Assembly (NCBI RefSeq): GCF_001311175.1
Contig: NZ_BBAI01000001.1
Span: forward strand, 1 to 64,000
Reading direction: 5' to 3'
Length of the DNA stretch: 64,000 nucleotides
Source: Lacticaseibacillus pantheris DSM 15945 = JCM 12539 = NBRC 106106
GTDB lineage: Bacteria; Bacillota; Bacilli; Lactobacillales; Lactobacillaceae
Shown here in pieces: positions 21,203-35,239 of this stretch. The notes below the pieces were generated by a model. The model saw only the letters and a program-made list of their open reading frames with translations, had not been told where the DNA came from and did no database searches. Within the stretch, counting starts at the first letter, position 1. The number at the start of each line of letters is the position of its first letter. The position numbers were made by a program, and so were the translations under genes.

Positions 21203-22433
21203 CTAGTTCTTTTGCGAGATAGCCTTTTGGAAAGTTTCCAGCTTAGTGCTGTATTGGCTTGCCTTAATTGAACCAGTGTATGCACCATTAATCAGTGGGG
21301 CAGAGAGGTTCCAGAATGTTGCCATCTGACTCATCTTTGGCTGAAGGACTGAATATCCAGTTTGGGACATCGTCATCACTGCTTGGGCCTCAGGATCCGA
21401 CTTCAACTGACTGCTCTTTTGTGCCGTCTTGTCGACAGGAATTTGACCAGAGTGCTTGTAAACGGTTAGCTGAGACTGCTTGTTGGTGATGTACTGTGCC
21501 AAAGCTGCGGCAGCCTTTTGGTTCTTGGTAGCCGTGTGCGCATTAACGGCAAATGTTTCGATACCCTTGAACGCTTGCATCTGTACTTTCTTACCGTTAA
21601 TCGTAATAGTTGGATATGGTGCTACCGCGTAGTTCTTACCCAGAATCTTCTTGATGTTAGCAGCATCCCAAGGACCATCGAGTGTGGCAGCGGCATTGCC
21701 GGACTTCAACTGGTTTAGCGCATTAGACGTTTGCATAACATTCTTATTGCTCTTTTGCTGAGCAAGCCAGGTCATAGCCGCAACACCTTTAGAATTGGCA
21801 ACGTTTGTTCCATTCAGAGTCTCGCCATTCTTACCATATAGGTAAGTTCCTGCACTGAAGAATACCGGGTAATAGTTATAAGCATTCGTAAAGTCTGTGG
21901 CGACTACGCCCTTAGAAGTGAGTGTGTCCCAATCCTTAACATCTTCAGCGGATAGCTTAGATTTGTTATAAAACAGCGTCTGAACTTGTTCATAAACAGG
22001 ATAGGCATACATCTTACCCTTCCAAGTCACACCTTTAGCTGCATCGGCAACATTATGCTTTTTAACGTAACTAGATGCACTTGGTGATAATGGATTAATA
22101 TAGCCTTGATTAGCCATGGATCCCAGCTGATCGTTTGGTACTTCGAATACATCTGCAGCCTTGGATGGATCCTTAGCTACGTCGGTTTTGGCGTTAGCTG
22201 AACCGTTCGGGCTCTGCGTAACCTTGACGGTAACGTCTGGATATTCCTTGTTGAATTTTTTTGACGATACTCTTAAAGTATGAAACCTGGGTGGTGTCGA
22301 CCCAAAGTTTAACAGTCCCAGTGGTCTTTGTACTGCTGCTACTGTCCGAGTTGGACGACTTCCCACAAGCAGCGAGTACCGTTGCCGCAATAAGTGCTGT
22401 GCTCCCTAACGCAATCTTTTGCCATAACTTCAT
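21203..22433 (-). CDS. malE: Maltodextrin-binding lipoprotein MalE
   Basis: The N-terminal signal MKLWQKIALGSTALIAATVL ends in a lipobox LAAC, so it is a membrane-anchored extracellular solute-binding protein (family 1). About 410 aa. The body has VKLWVDTTQVSYFKSIVKKF, ATLDGPWDAANIKKILG and KGIETFAVNAHT, typical of maltose-binding proteins. GGGAGGAATAATATC precedes the ATG. The frame breaks at an A/T run of 7 at 22255-22261; six bases restore SIVKKFNKEYPDVTVKV. Neighbours are malF and the GH13 gene at 22482. Confidence 0.92.
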
Positions 22434-22481
22434 GATATTATTCCTCCCAACGGAATCTTATAATTTGCCGAATTAAATAAC

Positions 22482-25265
<2,784 letters not shown>

Positions 25266-25273
<8 letters not shown>

Positions 25274-25960
25274 GTATTTGCCTGCTTTCTTTGCCATTAT
25301 TTCGACTATCAAAGTTAGCTATAATGTCGCTAAGCCTTAAATCTCCAGTCGTTGGCACCACGTAGTCAGCCTGTCGTAAAACATGTTTGTTGCCAATACC
25401 AACCGCAAATTGCCCCGCACCCTTAATAGCCTGTACACCAACCACTGCATCCTCAAACGCAGTTACTTCGGTAGCTCTCAAGTGTAGTAGCTGTTGGGCC
25501 CGCTCATAAATTTCAGGATCAGGTTTACCGTGAATCAGAGTTGCAGGGTCTACCACACCCGCAAACAAATCTGCAATGCCCAACTGATTGAGAATAATCG
25601 GCGCATTTCGTGACGCGGAAGCTATGGCCATCCTCAAGCCAGCGCCCTGGGCATCCGCCAACAAGTCTGTAATTCCTGGAAGGATGTCCTGCGGTGTCAT
25701 CGCCCGGATTAAATGCAAGTAAATTCTGTTTTTTTGTATCCATAAACTCTTTTTTTTTGCTGTTCAGAATAATACTGCTGGTTTCCAAACTTTAGAATCA
25801 CGTTAAGCGAGTCTAACCTGGAACGTCCCCGTAACTCATCATTAGCGGACTCAGGCAACGTAATATTTAACTTCTTGGCCAGCTCGCCCCATGCTTGTAA
25901 GTGATACTTTGCCGAATCTGTTAATACACCATCTAAATCAAATAACAAGCCTTTAAGCAT
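25266..25960 (-). CDS. pgmB: Beta-phosphoglucomutase
   Basis: HAD-superfamily enzyme converting beta-glucose-1-phosphate, the product of maltose phosphorylase, to glucose-6-phosphate. The nucleophile motif is [14 protein letters not shown]; the cap region has [12 protein letters not shown]; later IASASRN and [11 protein letters not shown] and [12 protein letters not shown] are HAD motifs II-IV. The ATG at 25960 overlaps the stop of the maltose phosphorylase gene and has GAGGGGGG upstream. Two A/T runs (7 at 25729-25735, 9 at 25750-25758) each carry one extra base; correcting both gives continuous [20 protein letters not shown]. The stop overlaps the start of msmK by 8 bases. Confidence 0.9.
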
Positions 25961-28217
25961 GGACATCCCCCCTCTCCAAGTGGACAATCTGGCCGTTGAG
26001 TTCAACATCCAGTTCATCACCGCTAAGTAGTTCTACTTGTGTTTTCTCAGCTGTAACGTCCACCGCCAGTAATCGACCACGGTAATTCAGTTTAAAGGAA
26101 TAATGCGTCCACCCATGTGGAATAAACGGCTTGAACCTCAATTGATTGTGATCATAGCGCATACCTGCGAACCCTTGAACAATAGCTAACCACGATCCGG
26201 TCATTGACGTAATGTGTAAACCATCCGTAGTGTCATTATTATAATTATCAAGATCTACCGGGCCGTCCTGGCATATAATTCCACCGCCTTGTCCTGCTTC
26301 CCCAACTCTGCCGCTAATATTGAGTGAACGGATGCGCTGAGTGAACTCTCATGTACCGTTAACGGTTCGTAGAAATCATAATTACGTTCCTTTTGATCCA
26401 AAGTAAATCGGTCATTCAGGAAGTATATCCCCTGTAACACGTCAGCCTGCTTAATAAACGGACTGCGGAGGATACGGTCCCAGGACCAGTGCTGATTAAT
26501 TGGCCGTTCATCCTCGGGAATACTACTAGCCGGTCGGAGTTCTTTATCCAGAAAGGTATCGTTTTGTAAAAAAAATACCCAGCTTTTTGTCCTCTGGAAA
26601 GTACATGTTGTCCACAATGTCTCGCCAATATGCCTGCTCTTCATCGGTGACGGCCAACCCTTGCATTACATCGTGATCAGCATGGGGAATTCTGGCTAGT
26701 GTGTATTGCAGAACCCAAGCAGCCATTGTGTTGGTATACCAGTTATTGTTGACATTATTCTCGTACTCGTTTGGCCCGGTAACACCGTGAATCATGTACT
26801 TGTGTTGATGTTGACTATAGTGGACACGATCCGCCCAAAAACGGCTGATTGCCACCAAAACTTCAATACCATCATGGTTAACGTAGCTTTCATCTCCGGT
26901 ATATGCGGTGTACTGATAAATCGCAAAGGCAACTGCCGCGTTACGATGAATTTCTTCGAATGTTATTTCCCACTCGTTATGACACTCAATCCCGTTGAAG
27001 GTAACCATTGGGAACAAGGCTCCCTTTAATCCCTGCTGTCTGGCATTGTGATAGGCTCCGGGTAATTGATCATGGCGATACTGCAGTAATCCACGCGTTA
27101 CCTGTGGTTGGGCAACTGCTAGGTACATCGGCACAACGTATGCCTCAGTATCCCAGTATGTAGCCCCGCCATACTTTTCACCCGTAAACCCCTTAGGACC
27201 AACATTTAGTCTTTCATCCTCACCGTGATAAGTCATAAATAATTGTGCGATGTTAAATCTAATACCTTGTTGCGCGGCCTCATCGCCATCAATAACCACA
27301 TCACTTGCAGACCAGCGGCTTCCCCACACTGCCGTGTGCTCCGTTAAGTTTTCAGTGAACGATTTAGCTTGTAGCTCATACATAAGCTCAGCAGCACGTT
27401 CAACCTGCTCGTCGGGTACTACATCACGACTGGTAATCACGATGACATCCTTCTCGATGCGGACGGATTGACCAGCCTGCAGGGTATCCTCCCAGTTCTC
27501 GCTAATAATACCCGTGGCCGTTTTAACGTCACCATTATATGCAGCTCCGTTCAACCGCAAATGCTGCTTAAGTAAAACGGTAAACCGGGGTACACCGTAA
27601 GGATTAGGCTTGGTCACCATTTGAATGGTATGTTCATTGCCATCTTCACTAATTGGTTGCCAGAAACGGTCGCCATAATTGCTATCTTCGTTAGTGACGT
27701 TACCATCCAAACTGGCATCAAGCTTAATGGTTGCCTGTCCCGCAAGCACATCCGCCTTAACCTCAATTAACGCCGCCTCTTTGATAACATTGCTTAGAAA
27801 ACGGCGAAACGTAAATCGAACTTTTGTGTCATTACCCACATAGATAAAACTCCGCGAGAGCAATCCTTGATGTAAATCGAGTGTTAACGAAAAGTTCTGG
27901 TAAGAATCCTGCGCGAGATCCACTTTGTGACCATTAACAACCAACTTCATGTCAATAAAACTGGGTGCATTGATTACCTTGCCAAAGTATTTGGGATAAC
28001 CATTCTTCCACCACCCGACAACCGTTTTATCTGGAAACCATACCCCGCCTAGGTAGGTGCCTTGTAATTTATCGCCGGAGTAGCCTTCCTCAAAGTTACC
28101 ACGCAAACCCATATAACCATTTCCAATTGCAGTGATACTTTCCTGCAACCGCTTGTCCTCCGGCTTAAGTTCATGCTTTGGATTAGCCATGGATCAACTG
28201 AAAAAAATTCGTTTCAT
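25953..28217 (-). CDS. mapA: Maltose phosphorylase (GH65)
   Basis: Splits maltose with phosphate into glucose and beta-glucose-1-phosphate. About 750 aa. The catalytic Glu is in [16 protein letters not shown]; other GH65 segments are [29 protein letters not shown] and [20 protein letters not shown]. The start is likely the ATG at 28217 (MKRIF.VDPW, as in other lactobacillus enzymes) with AAGGGTTGG upstream; an A/T run of 7 at 28201-28207 and a second indel disconnect it from the main frame at 28190. Further breaks lie at 26568-26575 (T8, should be 7) and near 26250. Start and stop overlap pgmB tightly, confirming coupling of the two steps. Confidence 0.93.
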
Positions 28218-28238
28218 ATCCAACCCTTCACTTTCAAG

Positions 28239-28262
28239 TGATAACGCTTGTATTCGCTTACA
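28239..28262 (-). promoter_or_regulatory. Two overlapping cre-like sites before maltose phosphorylase
   Basis: On the minus strand TGTAAGCGAATACA and TACAAGCGTTATCA overlap, each matching 12 of 14 positions of the CcpA consensus TGWAARCGYTWNCW. They lie 22-45 bp upstream of the maltose phosphorylase start and suggest a second, glucose-repressed promoter inside the operon. Confidence 0.55.
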
Positions 28263-28328
28263 AATGCAATTATGGATTGGCTAGTTTAGTTTTTATACCC
28301 CAAAAACTCTGTTACCGCTATCAAAAAC

Positions 28329-30071
28329 TCAAATCACCTCGATGACAAATCCTTTCGGGGCCAGATTCTCCCCGTCGTAACCCTGGGCAAGCTTCGGCTC
28401 CATTGACAAGGGAACGGCATTGTTGGTGGTATTGAAATAAGCGGTCAGGTGCGCCGAGCCAACACGCTCAACCTTAATTAAGCCCGTGCTATTTACGCTA
28501 AGCCGCGTACTGCCCGTACCCAAAAGTTGAGCATAATCACGCCTAAATTGAACGATCTCATGAACCTTTTGCCAAATAGGTTGGCCTAACTGACTCCAGT
28601 CCATTGGCTTACGGCAATCGGGATCGTTATCCCCTGACATCCCCATCTCTGTCCCGTAGTATATGCAGGGCATGCCTGTCTGGGTAAAAATGAATGCCAA
28701 TGCCTGCAGAGCCCGTTTCTCATCACCACCAGCGACCGTTAATATTCGTGCAGTGTCGTGCGAATCAAGGGTGTTGAGCATGACTTGTGCATTTTGCTGA
28801 CGATACATCATTAATTGATCAGTCAGTAATTCCACCATGTTCTGTGCCGTCTGCTGACTAGTTAGGAAATGCTCCTCCACCTGTTCCGTAAATGCATAGT
28901 TCATTACGCCAGAAAACTGATCACCATTAAGCCAAGGCTGGCTAGAATGCCACACTTCACCAATGACTAGGAAATCTTTTTTTACATTGCTGCGTTGCTT
29001 GGTAAAACGCCGCCAAAAATGGTGATCAACCTCGTTTGCAACGTCTAAACGCCAAGCATCAATATCAAACGTCTTAATCCAGTAGGTGGCAATCTCCAAC
29101 AAGTAGTCCTGCACATCAGGGTTAGCGGTATTCAGCTTTGGCATATGTGGTTCAAATGCGAAAGTATCATACTGTGGATTTCCACCATTATTGCTGGGGT
29201 CGTTGAATGGGGTCAGCGGATATGAATTAATATGGAACCAAGATGCAAAACGCGAACTATCGCCATTCTTGAGGACATCCTGCCACTGCAAACTCTGATA
29301 ACCAATATGATTAAACACGGCGTCCAACATCACCTTCATACCGCGGCGATGAGCCTCATTAACCAACCGTTCAAATAAATCTTTGTCACCAAAGTCAGGA
29401 TCTATATCAAAATAATCAATTGTGTCGTACTTATGGTTGGATGACGCCTTAAAAATGGGGCAAAAATACAGGCCATTGATTCCTAACCGTTGCAAATCAT
29501 CTAAATGGTCTAGTACCCCCTGCAAATCACCACCATAGAAATCCTCTCTACCAGGATGATCTTCAGGATTCCAGGGTTTCACACCCTGGGGATCATTGCT
29601 TTGATCGCCATTTGCAAACCGCTCCGGGAATATCTGATACCACACCGTAGTTTTAGCCCAATCAGGGGTTTTAACACGGTCAACTTCTTGAAAATATGGT
29701 ACCCGAAAATTATTTTTTTAAACGATTCTCTGCCGTGTCCGCACGAATACCTCGGTCTGAGAGCAAAACGTGTTGTCCATCACTACCCTCAACTGCGAAC
29801 TGGTACTGTATCCGGTGATAAGGCATTTTTACCCTCAGCGACCAGTAATCGTCCGTTTGCCCTTCACCGACCTTAACCATATCTGCGACCGAATACTTCC
29901 ACGTAGCGTAGTCGTCGCTGCGTCGGTGACAGTCATATACGGATCACCGTAGATTAAGCTCACTCGCCGCGCATCCCCTTTAGCGGTGTGCAGGCGAAGT
30001 ACCAGCAAGTCCTGATCATAAAGAAAACAATCTTCGCTCTCCGGTCTGTGACGAAGTGCTGCAATATTCAT
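28329..30071 (-). CDS. Neopullulanase / maltogenic amylase (GH13_20)
   Basis: About 580 aa. An N-terminal CBM34-like domain (MNIAALRHRPESEDCFLYDQ..., VSLIYGDPYM) precedes the catalytic barrel VWYQIFPERFANGD. Catalytic residues: Asp in AWRLDVANEVDH, Glu in VIGEVWHSSQPW, Asp in TLDSHDTARIL. No signal peptide, so it degrades imported maltodextrins or cyclodextrins in the cytoplasm. AAAGGAGAGTAATAGT precedes the ATG at 30071. Frame breaks near 29895, 29838 and 29707 (T run of 7) separate the N-terminal domain from the barrel in the raw sequence; the barrel itself is continuous. Confidence 0.88.
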
Positions 30072-30101
30072 ACTATTACTCTCCTTTGACTTGTTCCAAA
30101 A

Positions 30102-31743
30102 CTACGCCGCGTATGCGCCCAAGGTTATTTCTTGGCCTTGGAGTTCATAATCGCCGACACTCATCATTCGCCGATACTGATGATATGGCATGGTAACAGT
30201 ACACTGATCACCACTTAACGAGACCATCACAATTGCGGCCTTTGAGCCTAATTTACGGCTATATGCGTACACCTGACCGCTCGTATCAATCAGTCGATAG
30301 TCACCATCCTCAAACAATGGTTGTTTTTTTAAGATCAATTAATTGCTGATAAAAGTGGAACATACTGTCCTTATCATGTATCTGGCTAAACACATCAGTC
30401 GTATCAACTTCCCGGCCATGGATCCAGGGAGTATGCCTAGAAAAGCCGTGGTTATCCGAATCATCCCAGGGCATTAACCCTCGAGCCGGCAATTTATGAA
30501 CTAAGGAAGCCATTGCTAAAGCCTCATCTTGTGACATGCCCGCTTCAACACATTTCGAAACAAATGACGCAACCGTTTCGTCATTAAAATCACCAACATT
30601 TTGAAATTTCAGATTGTGCAGACCCAATTCATCACCGTAGTAAATAATGGGGATGCCACGCTGTAGATACATCAATAGAGCTAAGCTTCGTGCCTGTGTG
30701 GTATTTTCGGCAATTCGTGTGGCAACACGAGCCATATCATGATTACCCCAGTAAAGTACCGGTAAGGAGACAGATTTCAACGTCTCTTGCCATACAACCT
30801 GTGTTCGTTTAAATTCGAACCAGTCCATAGCCTTAGGTTGATACTGCGCCGGGATATTAGAGTTAAGCTTGCTTTCATCGTCCGTAAAGTATCGGAACGT
30901 AATCACCGCATCCATTAATTTGCTCTGTTGATTAGTGTAATCAGCAGCCAGATTAACGTTTGCTGAGGCGGCTTCGCCCAATAGAAATACATTTGGATAG
31001 TCAGTCCTTATACGACTACAAAAGGGGCGTAACCACTCTTGTACTTTCGGTAGATTAGCGAAAAACGGTTCAGCAACAACTGGCTTATTATCTCCACCCA
31101 GCACGGGATAGTTTTGGTACAAATCAGCTTGGCAATATGAATGAACGCATCTAACCGCAGGCCATCAATCCCTTTTTTTGAGCCAGAACTCCGCAACATC
31201 GCCCATGGATCTCCGTACTTCGGGATTCGCCCAGTTTAAATCGGGCATTTTTTGGTCAAATAAATGGAAGTATGACTGACCACTACCCGCTGGATCAGGA
31301 GACCAAACCGATCCACCAAAGAAGCTACCCCAGTTATTAGGGCGATGATTCCCACTACCAGCAAACAAGTAATAATCGCGATAAATGCTATCCTTACTAG
31401 TTACCGCGTCCTGAAACCACGGGTGTTGATCAGAGGTATGGTTAAGAACAAAATCCAAAATTATTCTAATTCCGGCCGCATGGAAATCATTGATTAAAGC
31501 GTCCATGTCAGCCATAGTGCCCATCGACTCGTCAATGGCAAAATAGTTGGCCACATCGTACCCATTATCAACCTGCGGCGAAACAAAAATTGGGTTCAAC
31601 CAGACCGCAGTAATCCCCAGTCTCTTTAAGTATGGAATACGTTGCCGGATACCATTTAAGTCTCCGATACCGTCACCATTACTATCCTGAAACGACTTGG
31701 GATATATTTGATAAATTATTGCATGGTTATACCAATCGTTCAT
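30102..31743 (-). CDS. GH13 alpha-glucosidase / glucan hydrolase
   Basis: About 546 aa; first gene of the maltodextrin operon. It starts [20 protein letters not shown], with GGGAGG 6 bases upstream. Catalytic Asp in GLRLDAFIH, Glu in LLGEAASAN, Asp in YWGNHDMARVATR; the calcium-type loop DSNGDGIGDLNG is present. It differs clearly from the GH13 enzyme at 22482 (GEAAS instead of GETWG), so its specificity may differ, for example toward alpha-1,6 or alpha-1,1/1,2 linkages; I cannot decide from sequence. Breaks occur at T runs 31171-31177, near 31130 and at 30322-30328. Cytoplasmic. Confidence 0.85.
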
Positions 31744-31782
31744 ATACATCCTCCCTTTTCTAAATACTAGGCTAAACACAGG

Positions 31783-31796
31783 AGGAAGCGGTTACA
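31783..31796 (-). promoter_or_regulatory. cre site (CcpA) at the head of the maltodextrin operon
   Basis: TGTAACCGCTTCCT on the minus strand matches 13 of 14 positions of TGWAARCGYTWNCW, about 40 bp upstream of the first gene. It implies carbon catabolite repression by CcpA. A nearby imperfect palindrome CCGGTTACTTGTTACCGG (31801-31818) could be the LacI-type regulator's operator. Confidence 0.65.
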
Positions 31797-31921
31797 ATGG
31801 CCGGTTACTTGTTACCGGTATCAAAAGATTAATAACAGCGTTCAACTTAGCCGGAAATTAGGCTGCTGTCGTACACAAACGGTGCTATAACCTCAATAAA
31901 TCACATTCGTAATTATTAGAC

Positions 31922-31978
31922 CAAAAAAAAGGGCATATCTCCCTCCAAGTTGTCACCAACAGAATGGCCAGATATGCA
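31922..31978 (-). terminator. Terminator of the tetR-type gene
   Basis: GCATATCT pairs with AGATATGC and encloses an inner GTTG/CAAC stem; on the minus strand eight T follow after CC. Confidence 0.65.
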
Positions 31979-32008
31979 ACTACCGTCACTAAAAATATGT
32001 AATTAAAT

Positions 32009-32573
32009 CTATACCCCATAAACCGCGTGCCCATTACTAATGGCATTGGCAATGGTGCCATTAAGCACAATCTCGGCTTTTTTTGATCATGTCATCCTTG
32101 CTCTCTTCCAAATCACTATCTAGCCACTGGACGACCTGCATCACGATTGCCCACGCATAAAAGTCGGTAATGGCGTGGCTGATTTTGGCCGGCGTATTTG
32201 CGTCGACGCTAATTACCACCCGTTCCACCATGCCCGTAGCCGCCGAGTATAAAAAGTTTTCCAGCAACTCGCGCGCAACGGACCTTAACGATTCCTGACA
32301 GAAATGCTTGTTGTCAACGATGTAATCTAACATCAATTGGTACGCATGCTCCCAGCGGTCAATCTGGGTGTATTGCTGTAATTGCATCAGGATATCCTGT
32401 TTGTAAGTCCAACGGAGCAACTCGTAGATATCGTCAAAATGATAGTAAAAGGTATTGCGGTTGATGTGCGCCGCGTTGGCCAATTTACCAATCGTAATGT
32501 GATCGAGCGACGTTGTTTCCATCATTTGTTTCAAAGTACGTGCGAGTACGTCCTCAGTTGTTAGCTGGGTCAT
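32009..32573 (-). CDS. TetR/AcrR family regulator
   Basis: About 188 aa. The N-terminal helix-turn-helix LDHITIGKLANAAHINRNTF followed by YYHFDDIYELLRW is typical of the TetR group related to DhaS. The raw frame ends ...MIKKSRDCA because of a T run of 7 at 32078-32084; with six bases the protein continues KKAEIVLNGTIANAISNGHA to a TAG at 32009. It is divergent from the small membrane peptide and oleate hydratase gene, so it probably regulates them; the ligand is unknown. Ribosome binding site is weak (GAGGCAAATCTT). Confidence 0.85.
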
Positions 32574-32886
32574 AAGATTTGCCTCCGTGTTATTAGTACC
32601 ATTGTAATGCCTCAGCTGTGGCCTGACAAATTGGTCTGGTCCAAACGCTGACTTGTATGGTTAACCGCAAGTGTAACGCTCTTCACTAAATGTAACGCGA
32701 ACCGAAACAGCACCCGCGGCCATACAAGATAACATCACCAAACTGACGTTATTTTCACCCCTTGTCGGCTTTTAAACAAACATAACCGTTTGTCCATTCA
32801 TATCTGTCCGGATAGCGCTTACAATGTAAAACGTAGGGTAGGAGCCCGTATGGAACCTGAATAAAGCGATTGGAGCTGGTTTTGCA
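32574..32886. promoter_or_regulatory. Divergent control region between tetR-type gene and ohyA
   Basis: About 310 bases without a gene. It contains the near-palindrome TTGGTCTGGTCCAA at about 32631-32644, a possible TetR operator, and a weak cre-like GGATAGCGCTTACA near 32811. I see no RNA gene or terminator here. Confidence 0.4.
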
Positions 32887-33012
32887 ATGAAGAAAGTATT
32901 CGTATTGACCTGCGGCGTGGCCGCACTGGTGGTTACAGCCGTAGTAATTGACAAGCTTGACCTCTGCCATGACGAGGCCGCTGACTACCGGCCGTTTGAA
33001 CCGGAAGACTAG
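32887..33012 (+). CDS. Single-pass membrane peptide, 41 aa, upstream of oleate hydratase
   Basis: MKKVFVLTCGVAALVVTAVV forms a basic start plus one hydrophobic helix, followed by an acidic tail ending PFEPED. GGAG lies 9-12 bases upstream of the ATG. The stop is 16 bp before the oleate hydratase start, so the two should share one mRNA. It could be a membrane microprotein; the helix could also act as an uncleaved signal. No family recognised. Confidence 0.6.
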   Translation: MKKVFVLTCGVAALVVTAVVIDKLDLCHDEAADYRPFEPED

Positions 33013-33028
33013 ATTGGGGGGAATAGAT

Positions 33029-34723
33029 ATGACCAAAACTAAAGCCATTATGATTGGTGCCGGCCTGGCAAACATGGCCGCCGCCGTGTACCTAATTCAA
33101 GAGGCCCACTGGCCGGGCCAAAACATTACCTTTTACTCCCTCGATGACCACGGCAGTAACGACGGTGCGGCAACCAACGACACCACCGACGAATACTGGA
33201 ACCGCGAGCACCCGATGGAGAACACCAAGGGTTACGTTGCGCGTGGTGGCCGGATGTTAAACTACCGCACCTACGTTGACTTGATGGACCTGCTACAACG
33301 CGTTCAATCCGTCACTGAACCCGGCATGACCGCGGCAGAAGACACCCACGACTTTGATAGCAAGCACCGCACCTTTGACAAGGCCCGCCTGCTGCAAGGG
33401 GGTAAGGGTATCATCAACGGTGGTCACCTGGGGCTGAACAACCAGGACCGCATCCTGCTCAGCAAGTTGGTCTTGATGCCGGACCGCGACGAGGAACAAC
33501 TCGACAACGTCTCCATCGCCGAGTACTTCAAGGACGACCCACACATGTTCCAGACTAACTTCTGGTATATGTGGGAAACCACCTTTGCTTTCCGCACACA
33601 AAGTTCTGCGCAGGAGCTACGGCGTTACATGCACCAAATGATTTACGAATTTACGCAAATTGAACACCTGGTCGGCGTGAACCGGACGCGTTACAACCAG
33701 TACGAAAGCATTATGCTGCCGCTGATTAAGTACCTGCAGGACCAAAACGTGCGGATTGTGCTTGACCGGCGCGTCACCGACTTCGACTTTGCCGAGTCCA
33801 CCATGCAAGACGAGATTACCGTTACTGGCATCCACATGACGGATGTCAACAGTGGCGAGGAGCAGCACGTGGAGGTTGACGACGACACCGCCGTCATCTT
33901 CACCAACGGCTCCATCACCGACTCCGCCACCCAGGGCGATTTCAACACCCCGGCCGCGGAAAACATGGACTACGGCGCTGCCGCTGGGCTGTGGAAGAAA
34001 GTCGCGGAGCGGTTCTACAACGTCGGTAACCCCGACAAGTTCTTTGCCGACCGCAACGCCAGTGAGTGGGTCAGCTTCACCCTGACGACCAAGAACCACC
34101 TGCTGCTTAACGAAATCAGCCGTATCACGACGCAGGTGCCAGGTAACGCGCTGAACTCGTTCCTGTCCACTAGCCCCATTTCACCTTTGGGTCAGGTTGA
34201 CGTCAACATGTCCATCGTGGTTCACCACCAGCCGCACTTCACCACGCAAAAGCCGAACGAGACCGTGCTCTGGGGCTACTTCCTGTACCCACGGCGTCAC
34301 GGTGAGTTTGTCGACAAGCCGTACATCGAAATGAACGGTAAGGAAATGGTCGAAGAGCTGATTGGCCAGTTGAGCAAAGTCGACCCGGGTCCCGGCAACA
34401 TTCGTGACAAGCATGACGAGATCATGGAGTCCATCATCAACAACATCCCCGTCTACATGCCGTACGCCTCCGCGCTGTTCAACAACCGCGCCAAGAGCGA
34501 CCGGCCGCTGGTCATCCCGGCCCACTCAACCAACCTCGCCTTCACCGGTGAGTTCGTTGAGCAGCCATACCAGATGATCTTCACCGAGCAAAGTGCCGTT
34601 CGTTCCGGCGAGATTGCCGCCTACCACTTTGCTGGTATCCCAATGAGCCACCTCGTAAAGAATCCGCGTTACGACAAGGATCCTCAGGTGCTGCTGCGGG
34701 CTACGAAGAAGATGTTCAGCTAA
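33029..34723 (+). CDS. ohyA: Oleate hydratase (myosin-cross-reactive antigen family)
   Basis: 564 aa, full length and intact. FAD-dependent enzyme that adds water to the cis-9 double bond of oleic and linoleic acids, giving 10-hydroxy acids, a membrane-stress defence in lactobacilli. The N-terminal dinucleotide-binding start is AIMIGAGLANMAAAVYLIQE; further MCRA landmarks are ARGGRMLNYRTYVDLMDLL, WETTFAFRTQSSAQELRRYM and FTGEFVEQPYQMIFTEQSAV. The ATG at 33029 is preceded by GGGGGGAATAGAT. Followed by a strong terminator. The divergent TetR-type regulator is the likely controller. Confidence 0.95.
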   Translation: MTKTKAIMIGAGLANMAAAVYLIQEAHWPGQNITFYSLDDHGSNDGAATNDTTDEYWNREHPMENTKGYVARGGRMLNYRTYVDLMDLLQRVQSVTEPGMTAAEDTHDFDSKHRTFDKARLLQGGKGIINGGHLGLNNQDRILLSKLVLMPDRDEEQLDNVSIAEYFKDDPHMFQTNFWYMWETTFAFRTQSSAQELRRYMHQMIYEFTQIEHLVGVNRTRYNQYESIMLPLIKYLQDQNVRIVLDRRVTDFDFAESTMQDEITVTGIHMTDVNSGEEQHVEVDDDTAVIFTNGSITDSATQGDFNTPAAENMDYGAAAGLWKKVAERFYNVGNPDKFFADRNASEWVSFTLTTKNHLLLNEISRITTQVPGNALNSFLSTSPISPLGQVDVNMSIVVHHQPHFTTQKPNETVLWGYFLYPRRHGEFVDKPYIEMNGKEMVEELIGQLSKVDPGPGNIRDKHDEIMESIINNIPVYMPYASALFNNRAKSDRPLVIPAHSTNLAFTGEFVEQPYQMIFTEQSAVRSGEIAAYHFAGIPMSHLVKNPRYDKDPQVLLRATKKMFS

Positions 34724-34760
34724 CTTTGCTACGTTACACCAGATTACAATGTTACATGCG

Positions 34761-34794
34761 AAACCACCACGGTGCGGGACCGTGGTGGTTTTGT
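34761..34794 (+). terminator. Terminator of ohyA
   Basis: AACCACCACGG pairs with CCGTGGTGGTT around TGCGGGA, followed by TTGTTG. Confidence 0.85.
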
Positions 34795-34799
34795 TGTAG

Positions 34800-35160
34800 C
34801 GTGGGTTATGTGCCTGCGCTGTATTTGCCGGCAGCGTTGGTTGGGTTGGCGAGTTACGGCTTAGTGGGCGCTCCGCGGTAATCCACTGTTAGGGCGAAAC
34901 CTCCAACTCACCAAGACCGGGTGAGTTTCCGGTGCGATTATGAACCTGCCCGGAAGCCCGCCGGTCAGTTTCATAACTCGTCGCGCCGTACGTCACTGCG
35001 TTCCTACGGCGGTACCCCCTGGCAGTGGTTACCGCTCCGACCCTCACACCTCCACTCACCAACCCAACCGACGCGGCCTCACGCTACTACGATAACCATG
35101 TCTACGGTAACGACGCATCCACCCCAACACCACTTTGCCTGCACTAATCGCTGTGAGACT
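34800..35160 (-). repeat. Structured repeat R1, copy A
   Basis: On the minus strand this carries the R1 helices in order: closing stem GGTTGGGTTGGTGAG with CTCGCCAACCCAACC, then GGTAACCACTGCC with the ACAGTGGATTACC strand, hairpin CTGACCGG/CCGGGCAG flanked by GTTATGAA/TTCATAAT, and CTCACC/GGTGAG. It lacks the two middle hairpins present in copies B-D. It faces copy B head to head. No supported ORF. Confidence 0.85.
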
Positions 35161-35239
35161 CGTCCGCGACATGTGTTATCAGATAACGACCTGATACTTT
35201 AGTTATCAGTCAACCCGGAACGAAAGATATGGTGTAATC

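Noticed and set aside
31885-32070. 61-codon ORF with one hydrophobic segment
   Set aside because: Overlaps the corrected C-terminus of the tetR-type gene and its terminator, and has no convincing ribosome binding site.
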